Positions 1 to 13,000 of a DNA stretch of 64,000 nucleotides are shown in pieces. Location: assembly GCF_030463565.1 (NCBI RefSeq), contig NC_134662.1:6611001-6675000 (forward strand), written 5' to 3'. Numbering within the stretch: position 1 is the stretch's first letter; each line of letters begins with the position of its first letter. The position numbers were made by a program, and so were the translations under genes. The notes beneath the pieces are model-generated. The model had not been told where the DNA came from. It made no database searches and saw only the letters and a list, made by a program, of their open reading frames with translations. Source of the DNA: Pelecanus crispus (lineage: Eukaryota; Chordata; Aves; Pelecaniformes; Pelecanidae).

Positions 1-346
1 AGCAGCTTTTTATTCACTACCTGCTTCGGTGACCAGTTAGCTTTATCCACAACATTACACATCACTACTAATTCAGTAGACTAACTGCACATTCAAGAAT
101 GGAAAACCAGAACAGACATGAGATAGCTGAGCTTCTCTAATGATGCAAGAGGAGATCTCAGGAAACTACACGAAACCAAGATGAAATCTGAGAAACCTTG
201 ATGCCCAAGGATTTTCTGTGCGCTTTCAAGAAAGCGGACATGAAAAAAACTAACTAAAAAAGGAAAACACTTTCAGAGTTACTGTTTTAAGAAACTTGAC
301 AGGAAAAAGAATGAAGTCATTTAAGTTGATGAGGGAAGTCACATAC
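1..346 (-). other. KDM4B: KDM4B intron, partial (left edge)
   Basis: Sequence downstream of the candidate 33-nt exon, starting with a GTATGT donor on the minus strand. It is AT-rich, with no coding exon or repeat that I recognise. The next KDM4B exon, expected to open the SHRKR-like linker, is not inside the window. Confidence 0.6.
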
Positions 347-379
347 CGGTGTTTGTTGTCCTCTTCCTCATCTCCTATC
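347..379 (-). CDS. KDM4B: Candidate 33-nt KDM4B microexon (acidic linker)
   Basis: On the minus strand this segment is preceded by a TTGCTTTATAG acceptor and followed by a GTATGT donor. It enters in phase 2, completing the arginine codon begun by exon 9 (AG|G), and leaves in phase 2 (CG|N). It would add R-IGDEEEDNKH-R immediately after the JmjC core. Because 33 is a multiple of three, including or skipping it leaves the reading frame unchanged, which is typical of a regulated microexon. The human KDM4B sequence I recall goes from LLRR directly to SHRKR, so this may be alternative or lineage-specific. The nearest downstream exon is outside the window, so the splice chain cannot be completed here. 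Confidence 0.5.
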
Positions 380-843
380 CTATAAAGCAAGATTCCAACA
401 GTAAAACGTTAGCATGCCAAATTTTCAATTCAAGCATGCTGTAACACACAAAAACCACAAACTTGTAGAAAATTAATACAGAGATCAAAGGAAGCACAGA
501 AAGGCATGCATAAAATCCCTTTTGCAATTGATGGGTTTTTTTCCCCTCCTGCTTTCTGATAAGTGAAGCTATAAATGTTTACTATAGATTTTTTTGTCTT
601 CCAGGATAAGAGATGAGATGTGAGGGGGCACAGTGTCCTACTTTCAGAAAACATGTGCTTCTGCAACATTTAAAGGAAACAGAACAATGAGGGAGCACAT
701 TACCCATGAAAAATTACAAGAGCAAGTGTTAATAAATAAAAAAAAAAGAAGAGTTCAAACTATCCCAAAATAAGAATTACAGCATTTAAAACCAGCAATT
801 AAAATCAACACAGCGCTCAGACACAACTTCCCCCCCTCTTTAC
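380..843 (-). other. KDM4B: KDM4B intron 9
   Basis: Short intron between exon 9 and the candidate microexon. Its donor on the minus strand is GTAAAG right after CGCAG. The sequence is AT-rich, with nothing else recognisable. Confidence 0.55.
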
Positions 844-1040
844 CTGCGAAGCAATTTAGCCTTCAACTCTGCCTTCGTCTCATTCCAGGCATCTAGTTCT
901 GGGCTAGTCAGAGCTGTGGGTTTCATATGGTCCAGGACAGCAATGTCTTTTCCTTGTTTCCATAAATCATAACGTTCTGGTTGCAGAACCCTCACAAAGA
1001 CATCCATGGAAATCTTCACCATGTCTTTGCGGCAAGTACA
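844..1040 (-). CDS. KDM4B: KDM4B exon 9: end of JmjC core with zinc-site cysteines
   Basis: The exon encodes residues 307-371 plus two bases of codon 372, beginning [20 protein letters not shown] and ending AELKAKLLR(R). C307 and C309 complete the structural Zn(II) site that begins with C235 and H241 in exon 7. This Cys3-His site is characteristic of KDM4 enzymes and closes the histone-binding groove. The acceptor is CTCTTGCAG and the donor GTAAAG. The segment [15 protein letters not shown] is diagnostic of KDM4B against KDM4A and KDM4C. The exon joins exon 8 in phase 0 (ATQ|CTC). No frame break or missing ligand is seen. Confidence 0.96.
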
Positions 1041-4000
1041 CTGCAAGAGACATCCAGACACCAACATCACGTCAGATCAGAGGAACATTTTCTTTTCTCA
1101 TTGGCTGTTTGCCTTTCTCCAAAGGCAAACTAACACTCTGCCCATTTTGTCTGTAAGGTCTAAGGTGGGTTACTAGAGTGGGTCAATGCTCAGAATCACG
1201 CTGATGTATACATGGGTATTTCAGTTTAATGGAAAGCATTGACTCTACCTGCCCTTGGCAAAATCAGAGACCACACAAGCTGCCACGCTCTCGGAGGGTA
1301 GTTGAAGGCTGTTCCCAAGAATGTTCTTCCGCCTCTAAGCCCACCAACCAAACTAAAACTTGCTGGTGACTGAGACCCAGTATACTGCTCATCTACTGCC
1401 TTACAGTCATTAGACAGCAATAACTTTGGCCAGTGTAGACCAGGTCTGAGTCTGATCTCAAACCTACGTTCCCCCAATAAGCCAGTCTCTTGCGGAGTTT
1501 CTGAGGCTGAAAAGAGATTATTGACATCACTTCATAACTGAAAAAAGCCTTAAAGGAACAAAAGACTAACCTAGTGAACAAGGTAGTTAAAACTTCATCA
1601 TTTTACATCATGAGCTTGCACCTAAATCCTTCACCAGACTGTAGAGAAATAAAAAAGGCTACAACAATAACTACATTCTGCATCTAAACCACATATGCCT
1701 AAGCCAAAGAAAACGTGCATTATTCATTTCAACTAGCAAACGCTCATTAGAATTAACCTCTGGAATTACACCCTTGCCATTGCACGTGCTTCTACAAAGA
1801 CTACTTACAGGCGTTTTTACTTGGACATCCATTTGCTCTGAGGAAGCACAGAACTAACAGTCTGAGTCTAGCAAGGGGATTCTCACCCAGGACAGAGATA
1901 CCAGACTGAGCGAACACGTAGCCTTTACCAACTTTTAACTCAGAAGAAGGTACAGGATTGAAAAGGACACAGCAATACACCAGTACCCGCTTGCCTCGTG
2001 GAGGCTTTGCTGTTGTATGTGAGAAGTTGAGCCCCCTTTTAGTTCTACTCTAAGGTGCAAAGCTTTACTTAGTATCCACTTGCACTAAATTGCTTTTCAA
2101 CTTCAAGCTGAGGATGAGGCAATTATAGCCACTTTCCAGGACTTCTCTTTTGCAAAGCTGTTTTACCCTCACTCCACACCTTTTCTAAACTATTCTTTCT
2201 CTTAGCAGAAATGCATGAGATTAAACTCATTTCTCCCCTTTCTTCTTTCATTTTTCACTACCATTATTAAAAGATCTATGACTGTAGTAGGAAGCCACTG
2301 AGAGAGAAAGTCTTTCTGTACAGTTCTCAGCTATCCCACTTCCCTCCCAACTCCTGTTTCTCATTTTGCAAAGACCGCTGGCTACCTTCTGCTCTGCTCT
2401 GACCTGAGTGTGCTGAGTGGGAAGGAGTATTTATGGACACACACTTTCAGGAAAACTCAATTCATTTAATGAAAAATAGTGTGGGACAAAAAGGCTGGAA
2501 ATGCAATTTGGCCAAAGAACGGCAGGAACACAGATGGTGCCCATGCTTCAAATTCCTGGCCAGGCAGAAGCTCCTCCATCAATACTGGCTTAAGGGATTT
2601 GTATTGAGCAGATTTTCAATCACTTTTCCTAAAGAAATTTTAAAAGCACCTGTGCACTGCTACGAAGAGGAATACAGAAGAGCACCCCACAGCACGCATC
2701 ATCACCGAGCTATGGAGATTGACCTCCTCTGCCTTCACAAAGTATGAAAAATGGCTTAAAAGGGGAATAGACCACTTTCTGATCCTAACCTGGAACCAAC
2801 ATGCTGCCGCACACAGGTGTCAATTCCTTCAAATCAGGTGGAGCAAATCCCAAGTCAGACAGGTCTAAAGGTCTCCAACCACCATCAGCTTGAGTCTCAC
2901 AAAGATGTAAAGCACACACAGATTATCAAGAACCCACATACTGAGCTATCTGGACGCTATTCCGACTGCTATTCAGAGAAATGACACTGTGGGCTGCAAT
3001 CTCCAGCGTACCACAACACCAGAAGCCTGCAGTAGCCAAGTTCCTTTCTTTACACAAATCTAATGTGACGTATGTTTATATTTCAATTTTAATTTAATTT
3101 TATTGCTTTCACACTAGCAAGCATGAATAATTTACAGAGCCTCTTTCCTTTGGGGCTTCTTCCGGACCATACAGTTATATTTCCTCAGCTGCTGCAGTTG
3201 TGTCACATTCACATTCCTGTAACGGCCAGGGTATTTTTCCATACCCTTCCCTCAGACACTGCAGCGAGATCCTGCTTAATACAGCAGATGCTTCCAATAC
3301 AACTGCAAAAGGGAATGTGCATGTGTGTGTGAGAGGTGAGAGAGGGAGAACGGGGGAGACCAGAGGAGGAGACTGCGGGTAGAGAAGGGCAAGGAATTTC
3401 CTTTGCAATTAATTACCTGCTCTATTCCATTAAAGCAGGACAAAATAGCAAGCTTGTGTTTCCCTGTCAATGATACCCATTTTCATGTATTGCCTCCCCT
3501 TCCATATGCAGAGTCATTTCTTTCAAAGTATTTAATTGTGGTCATAAACACACGTATTTCCTAAGAGATACTACGCCTACACCCCCCACCTCTGTCTCTG
3601 CCTATCCCAATTTCTGCAGAACATACCCTTCCATACTCCATTTCCCCCCTCAAATTCTAACACTTTCATATTCCATTTTTATTAAACTTTATAGAAACAA
3701 ACAAACAAAAAAATGAACGTCTGCACTTAAACACCACCACTAAGGAGAGATACAAAACCTCATTTCCTTTATGTGAGCCAAAACTGAACCACAAAGCCCC
3801 CGTTCAGGTATTCACAGAACTCCTACATACCAGTAGACCTGTGAAAGATTTAAGAGCAATATGGTCACCCAAAGCACAGACCACGACTAAACGGCAACAT
3901 GAAGGATATGCCTGTCATGTCAAAATGACAGGTGAGAAATTTAAGGAACTCCGAGATCTAATCAAATATCTTCCCGACTTTCCTCCGTTGTTCCCCGTTC

Positions 4001-7000
4001 GGTAGCCAGACCACCACACCAAACTGCTCGGGAACAGCAAGGCTGTCAGAGCAACAGATCAAACAACGGAATATTCATAACTTGGATCTCCAAGGACCGA
4101 CTGCAAGTGCTGAAAATCGGGGTGGACAAAACCAAAACAAAAATGTAACAGCTTTAGGGTTAGCTCTTTGCCTTTGATTACAGGGGATCTGAGACTCAAA
4201 ACAGCAACAAGAAGAGCTTCCCTATTCACCAAATCCGCAGGAACTTAATTTGTTCCATCTTCTGAAGGCTTCTCTTAGGCTCATCTCTGCTTTTTCATAA
4301 TCTAACAGCTTGGCTACCCATACAGGATAAGAACATGCAAAGGCAACTTGCAGTCTAAGCATGTGCAAACATACTGTAAGGCAATGCACAGTGAAGCACT
4401 TTTCAAACACAGAAAACCAAGAGTCTTCCTCTACTTATTATTGTCTGCTACTCGAAGTTGGAGACTGTAGTAAAATATCTGACCACACCAGGAACCCTGT
4501 CTCATCAATTATAACTCAAAGACTGATAGTGGGAAATTTGTGGCTACTGAATGTGAAACCATTATCTTACTTGCTAGATTTTTTAAAAATAAAAACCCCA
4601 GTAAGTCTATATAAAATAACAGTCAAATAAAAAGACTGTCTCCTTGCAGTAATAAAATGAAATGATATATGGAAAAATGCAGCCTCATTCAACCTCAACC
4701 TTCAACGTCATTTTTGTAATGATATTTCCCTCACTTCCCAGCTATTAACACTAAACTGAACCCCATCTGTTCCATAACATATAAAAAGTTAATGTAAAAT
4801 ACCCTTCTCCTTATGTAGAAATAGTCACAAAAATGATGTATTTAAATTGGCACCTCTGGTTCTCATGGAAAACCCCCTCACATTTAGATGAAATCAGGGC
4901 CCACTGCACAGTTAAGACTCAGCCAGTCTCCCATTTTGCCTTAATGGAAATTTAAATATAAGAAAACCCAACACACTTAAAGTTGGAGTTCTTTCAGCTA
5001 TTATGCCACCATTAAATGCCAGACCAAAATCTTTGCTTAAAGCTTTTGTATTTGCTCTTTCATAACAATGAAGCCTAAAAGCAAAAGTTAGTGGGAATGA
5101 AAGATGGCTACGTTCAAAAGGCAGCCGAGAAATTCTTGCAGTATATTACAGGAACACATATTGCTAATGCAGACAACACTCCTAAATTTCTCTCCATAAA
5201 TTTCCAGGACAATGTATAAAGTTTCAGCTTTTGGAAGAAACACAAAGTCCTCCCAGTATAATACTCTTGAACAGCAATCAAATTTGTTATCAGGTTACAG
5301 ACGTGTTACTGGACATCTAGTTAATACTCATCCAATACGACAGAATAAACTAGTTTGGGCTCCAGTTTAATCTTCCTTCCACTCAGATGCTGTTCGGCAA
5401 TGCTCTCACAGATAGCCATGGTTTCAAAAGCGACAAAGGCACATAAATTGCAAGTGTCTGCCTGAAAGATGAGTGGCAGGTATTCTGCAAGTAAATGAGG
5501 AGTTAAACTTTGAGAAGAAGGAGAAAAACCTAAAATGCATAGTTTGTGTGTTGAATGGTTGGTAGTTGAAAGCTTGTGGGAAAGAAGATGAGACTTAACC
5601 CCCTGTTTCTAGTGTAATTACCAGCATTGCCCTAAGTCTCAACAACAAACCAGTTCATTAGGAAACCCACTGGAAGTCCTCTACACAGTTTCATAAACAA
5701 AACAATTAGGCAAAGATTTCCAAGGACTCTCCCCAGTCCCTGGCTGCAGGGCATGCCTTCTCCTTGTGTGCTTCCTTAACTTGCGTCTGTAATGTTCCAT
5801 GCAGATTTTAGTGGGGAGAGGAGTTGGGGAAGGGGCAAGTGCTGTTAGATGGCGAGTCAGGCTTACCCCGCTCCACTCCATCTGTAGTAAGACGATTCTG
5901 GCTCAAGATATAATATGAAATGCTATGTGACATGCTTCATTTTAGGCAAATAAAATAACAACCCACCCCAACTGGCATTAGGCTTCTGATGATATGTTAC
6001 AAGAAGATTTTTTTTTTTTTTTTTTGCAAAGCTATTTGCAACCTTTGCCAGAATTCTTTTTTATCTTTTACTATTCTGTAGACTACACCTGTAAGGATGC
6101 TGACTGCTCCTCAACCTGTCTCAAATATATGCAACCCTCGTCCCTGCAAGACAAACACAACCACAGCTAAAGGTCAGTCAGGGGGAGGATCACCTCGGTG
6201 CTGTCCCGAGTTACATGATAAGGCTGAAAGGACAGAGAAGGAAATTCAGCGCCCGCAGCAACACTGCAAGAAGGGGATTCAGTGAAGTACTAGTTCCTTT
6301 CTGTTCTGACAGACTCGTTCAAGTAAAGGCTAAACAATGACTTCTATCCAGTGGTTGTGATGTAGTCTATGAGTGGTTATGATATAGTCTATGGTGAACA
6401 TCATTCTGAGGTTATCTCAAGGTATTATTTCTTCTGCATCACACTTGCAGTTGGTGAAAGCAGTCTACCACCAACCACTGCTGTTGGCAGAAAATGTCAT
6501 TTCAGCAGGTCAGCACCCCATGTTCATGCATTAAGCAAGCAGCGAGCATGAACTGACGTGGCTTGGCGAAGATCCGCAGCTCTGAAGTGACAGACACACT
6601 AGGCAATTCTTGCTGAGTAAAGTTATCCTTTTATCCTCCTGTTTGATCATCTGTTTTTTACTAATTTCTTTTTAAAAGAAAGCTGAATGCTGTGCTGTAT
6701 TACACACCTGTAAACCAACAGATGAAGTAGTAAAATCCACCATTTTGTATCCCCTGTACGACAACCAAGATCTACAGGCAGTTTGTAGAAACATGAATAA
6801 CTATGTTTGGTGGAATATGAAGCGTCGGTATCTAAAGTGACAACCCAAGATTTGCTTCCAGCACACTATGAAATTTTGTCCCCTGGTAATAACGAGTATT
6901 CTTCAGTAACATTTTTCAAAAGGATATGAAGCTGAAAATATATTTTTTGCAACTCCAAATGCTGCAACTTAGAATCAACAGAGGGTTGATGTATAAATAA

Positions 7001-10000
7001 AGGAGGCAAGACGTTGTATATCAATCCTAAAGGAAACAGCAATCAAGACCCCTCTGAAAACCACACACCAAATAAAGCGCTTCTGTCTCTATCCTGTAAT
7101 AATCTAGACCCACCTGCATGTATTTTCAAAGCAGCTGGAGAGTCAGGTGAGTGCAGAGCAGAAGCAAGATCTGAATCCTGATGACTCAGATTAGGAAGCG
7201 CCCAGCTATAAGTCACCCCACGAAAACCCTAAAACTGCTAACCGCCACTAGAGAACCAAGCTGGAAGAAAATTAGAAGCACGGCTATCAGGAAAGACAAT
7301 AATAAAGCAAAATGGAGTTAAAAAAATTAAGAGGCTGTTCATAAGCAATCTACTCTCACTGCACTATAATAAAAAGCAGACTTTATTTTTAAAGTGTTCT
7401 TCATGCACAAAGCGAAGAGGCAGAAGGGTAAAAATGTTGCCTTTCAGCACACTGAAGGAATTTCTGTGGAGGACATCAAAAAGGAAAGGTACCTGATGAG
7501 AAAGTGTAATGTCAGTTCACAGCTACTTCACACTTCTACACTGCCTTTCAGAGTTCCAACATCCCCACTCCTGCAATTCTTGAACAGAATGCACTCTTTA
7601 GTTATTTATTCTTAGGTGGAATGTAAGATTGCTCTTCTTTCTTCATATGTATGCCCCCATGCATCACCCCTGAGCAATTCCAATGGAGCAACACCAGCTG
7701 CCCAGGGAAGCACGATGCTAAGGCAGCTTTTAAAAGGGATCTTTGCTGGCCTTGCCATACTAGCGTCCCCAAAGCCAGATGACCCTTAAGCCTCCGCTCT
7801 GACACATGAATGATTTGGTAGACTTTATCAGGGACTCCTGTGTGACAGAGACGCTGAACGAATAAGCTGCAGGGAGCACATTCTTCAGATCCCTATTTAC
7901 TGCAGACACAAAGCACACCACAACCTCCACGCTATAAATCACAGGGTTAGCGAGGCAGAGAGAGAATGGGAGACTGTGTCAAGCCAGCACCATCAGGACT
8001 CCACGCGTTCAGGGCAGCTTTCCATCCCAGAGATCCGGCAGTTTCCATCGCAGGCTCTTGGAGAGTCACCCTGAGCTGGCAAAGTCATTACCAAGCAGCA
8101 TTCAGAAAGGCAAGAACAGCATACTTTACACCTTGCAGTAATTAAGCTGAAGTAAATTAGCTGAGTAGCATAAATAGGCCTAGGCTGTTTAAAAAAAAAA
8201 AAAAAAACAAAAATCTGTTTAAAAAACCCCAGATCCGCCCCAGTTCAGTGCTGTAAGGGTTCCACCAAACACTGAGCAGGGAGGGAGGCGACCTGCCTCC
8301 CGTCAGCACTGCCCCGGCTGCCTGCCCGAGGCAGAAATGTCCCCTTTGCTGCGTGGATCGAGTCATCAACAGTTCATAATTACATTCTGGATTTAAAATC
8401 AGTTTCTCCGATGCCCCTTCTCAAGGGCAGGGCATCCGGAAGGGGCAGGCCAGGTACCTACTTAGCACCCATCCACCTGCACGGATGTCAGTCGCTGGGT
8501 CCAGCGGCAGCCAGGCATCCCGAGGACTGAAATCCTGGAAACCTCCCGGATGTATTTTTTTCTGCTCACAGAAGTGTAAGTGTTCTGCCTTCATTAACAA
8601 AAATGATGACAAGCAACCTCGCAATCAGTACTTCAGAAGGGGATCTTGGAAGAGATCTGATAAAACAAAGCTCCAAGACAGTTTCAGAAAAACAACCGTC
8701 TCCTTTCCACCTTAGCATGAAAAACACTGTAAAAATTCCTCTTTATTGCACAAAATCAGTGCTTTGTGGAGAGTAAGGTATTAGGGATGTTTAAAAATAA
8801 CACAAAAAATAAGCACAAAAAAGGCAGAAGACTTGGTACAAGAGCAATTTTTGAATCTGCCTTACAAAAATAGACTATGGAAGTTATTTTCCTTACTAGA
8901 TTTTTTTTTTTTTTAAAGTATTCTAAGCTTGAAAGGTCTAATTAGAGTCAGTTAAGGCTTACATACAAAGTACTGCAAAAATACAATTCTGATTTCCCTT
9001 ATTTCGGAGACCAATTTTATAGTATTACCAAACAGTTTCCGCAAAACATTCATGAATTTTATTCTCTTGGAAAACAGGGACATGTTTTAAGAGAAAACCT
9101 ATTAACATCTGAATAGTAAGAAGTAAGCTTCAATTTTACAACAAAAATTATATGCTAGACAACTTTAAATCACAAATACTCCAAATGTAGATTTGAGATC
9201 TGTTATTTCAATATTATACCAAAAAAAAAACCCCACGGCAGGAGAGGGTTCAGAAGCCATGGGCTATGTACAAGACCACAGTCTGAGATCCTAAAGACAC
9301 CTCTCTTCAAGATGCCTTTATATATCAGTAAAATTCAAACAGAAGAGTCTTACTTGTCTTCCCCTTCTGCCCACAGAGGTGGCTAAGCAGCAGAGCAGGA
9401 CTGAACCGCACCGGAGCCTAAGTCTGTATGGGAATATTGTGGAGGATGAGATGAAGGCTACTTATTTCAGAATGTAAAATGTAGGCTTTGGGAAGGAAGG
9501 GCAACTTGACCCCATTTTATATTGAGACAGATAATTCCAGCACTACCTCTGGAACAAACAGGAGATAAACTGAAGGCATGAAAATGTCAGCCGATGGTAA
9601 CACAGACGCTATCACCCAGCAGTGCCTGCTATTAATATAAGGAAACCGCGAGAAACTGTTCCCCTCCCATCCACTCGTTTCCAGTCCAGTTTGCAAAGGA
9701 AATAGAAAAACTGACCTGTGGGGTACACTTGAATTTCTTATAAGATTGTACACTCTGAAAACGCCTTTTTGAATACCGGAAGACTTACAGGCCACCTCGA
9801 CTTCAGGAAGGACACGTTACTAAGACACTTGGCTTTAAAGGGTTGTTCAGGCACACACAGCTAGTAAGACCCTCTGTCTGTCGCCGACTGCATCCAGGAG
9901 TTTTCAGAAACAAAGCGAATCAAAACAGTAATGCAGAAAGGAACTGCAGGCTCACGTAACAAAACAAAAAGAAAAAAAACCTGATGGGAAGGAATGAAAA

Positions 10001-13000
10001 TTATCATTTACTGCCTCTTACGCACCAGGCCTTCTTCAACAACCAAACAGAAAAAGGAACACGACAAAGAGTGAATGCAAGACAAATGACCAAAGAACTC
10101 CAGCTATGGAGGACAAAGGAAGATATTTCTCCCTAATTTTCTAGGCTCTGCCTATGCAGGTAAACATTAACTACAGTATATACAAATAAAACCATCCCTA
10201 CTCAACTGTATTATTTAATCAGTAACGTTAAGGTCTAAAGAAGAGCATTCAGATTACAGCTGACTCCTGAAATATTGTGCCAGTATCTCCAACACTACGA
10301 AAAACCCTTTTAACTCATTTCTTCTGGATCTCTTTTTACCTCGCACACTGTGACAGATTGATGCTCATGTTAGTCAAATAGCACTGCGTCTCAAAAAAAG
10401 CACTCCCTGCCAGAGTTTGATCTCCCCATGCAGCATAGCAAAGAACGCTGAAAACAATTCCCATCACGTATCTGGAAAGACCTAGTGGCAGCGGACCAGG
10501 ATTATCTATGGGAGCCCCGAGATTAACCAAAGGTGTCTCTCCCACCCCTCGACAAGCAACAGGCAGATGTGCCGTTCGACCACAGCTTTGCACACAGGTG
10601 GGGTGGAATAGGCAAGCTGTGGTTGGCCTCAAAGTCACCTTGCCTGGAAAGAAGTCAGCTGCAACACAAGGTTCCTCGAGGACAGATGGAGACATTTACA
10701 TTGACAATAAATGGGATAACAGTTAAAGAGCTGTTAATTCTTACACTTCTGGGTACAATGTCCAGCTGTAGGCAAGACATCTATTTCCCAATGGTACACC
10801 ACCATATAATTAAAGACATGAAGTAAAAGAGAGTGTTATACCCTTCCTCGGGATCTAAGGAGACTGACATTTGCTAAGAACAGAGAGCAATCAGTCCTGA
10901 GGATTTATACACATCATGAGAGATGACATGAATTTTGTCTGTCACGTACCAGCACTCAGCATTGAAGCTAGAGAAGCAATTATTAGAAGGATCCGCAAAT
11001 CGGATTTAAGAGGCAAGCACCTGCTATAACTAAAAAGCTGAAACAAGACCAGGGAAAACCTGAAGAGAGAAAGCAGAGAATTCTGCTGAACGTTTGTGGT
11101 AACCCATGTGCCAAAAGCCGTCAGCTCTCAAACTGCCCACCTGAGCCTGGGACATGCTAAACAGGTACTGGAGACCTCTGACACAGATGAAGACACAAAT
11201 TTATCTCCGTGTATTGGCCCTATGTTTAGTTAATAAAGATGTTTTGGTCAATACGTTCTTACGGCAAGAGGCTACTTGTCAGCGATGGTTACAACTGCCA
11301 TCTAAAGACACGGAACCCAGCATCACACCCGAGCTGCCGTCATACATAGACCCTTCCAGTTCCTTCACATCAACTTCTCCTAAGCAGGTCTTGAAAGAGA
11401 CTCCGAAACCTCTCACTAGGTTCTCAGAAAGCTTTGAACCGAGCAGGACAGCTAGTTTATTCGCTTGGGCATTCACCAAACCAATTTCCACTTGAATTTT
11501 TAAGCATCTGTTCATCCTGGTTACAACTTTACACAGATACAAGCATATTTACCCACTATTAGTTTCCTACACAACTCTGCAGCCATTACTTTTTTTTTTT
11601 CTTTTGCCAATGCTGATGCTTGTTCTACAATTAGAGCAGAACCAGTGTCTAAGAAGCTGATCTTTAAACTTCAGTCTGGTTATTATGTATTTTTTACAGC
11701 CCAGGCAGGTTCTGCTGTGGTTAGCAGAACATTTCATCCATCTGGCAGGCAATTAGCACGGCACTGTCTACGCTTCTCTGAGGTGAGCCATTACCGTCCT
11801 ACGTGAGCTCTCTCTTAAGCTATGCCATTGACATATATCGCTCTCAGTAGAGCAGAATCCAAATTTCACCCCCAGGATAATGTCCAGGAGAACATTACAA
11901 CTGGCTAATTTTGAACCTTACCTTGTCACCAATCTCATGAGTACTGGTAGGACAAGACAGCCGTATTGCTAACCTGAGGAAAGGAGAAGAATCACCTTCC
12001 AGCCCACTGGCTTCAGTGCAGTAAGAGCATGTACCTGCAGAGTGCCGCCCAGCCGAGAGTTTCCAAGAACTTTATAAACAAGTATGTGACAAGAAAAAAA
12101 ACCAAACCTGCTCGGATGTGGGCAGGGATAATCTGATTGTGCCCGAGAGCACAGAAATCAATATAGCCCTTCTTTAAATTCAGTAAACCTGCAGTGGTTA
12201 ACCAAAAAAATCACATGCTCCAGGATGCGTCTCTCCACGAATTCTCTCTCCATGAATGTGCAGGGAGCTCAAGTGTACACAGTCAGCTGATATTTCATTA
12301 AGTCCCTGTTTAACTTAAAATGAGATTTAAACAAACCTTTTGCCCTTACAGTGTAACAGCATTCATACCTCATCTGGAACCTGACAGTAAGGTATCAAAG
12401 GGTTAATTAACACGTGTGCAGTGCGTGGTTTAGGCAATATTAAATGGAAGTTTCTGAACAGACAAGTGTCACCGAGTGCAATGGAAATAAATTGGGCGTC
12501 TCCTTCCACACTTCAACTTTCTCTCCCTAGATTTGCTCAGAGCTCTCTATGCTGCTTGTACAGTAATTTCACGCTACGCTGCTTAACGATGTAAGCATGG
12601 AGGCTCAATCTAAAACTGCACTTCCCAAATGTCACTTGTTTGTGAACACATGGCTGAACCCAAAATTGCTTTTAATATTAGAGTGGTGCCTGCTGGCACT
12701 GCTGTAGTTAAGGGTCTGTCAGAATTTCCATGATAAACCCCATTTTCTGGGGTGTAATACCATGACCATTTGCTACAGATAAACCTGGTATACAAGGTCA
12801 CAGCAGACAAACACAATTTTTAAAATTTTCAAACCAAGTTTGCTTGGCTATTTTTGAGTTTAAGACACTTAACACTGATTTGAGGCCTCTTACGGTTTCA
12901 GGTTTTTCTTACCATCCCTCCCCATCCAGAACACATTCAAATGCACGACTCCCACTCCAGCCTCCACCTGGCCCTGGAGCCTCCACTACTGCTACAGGGT

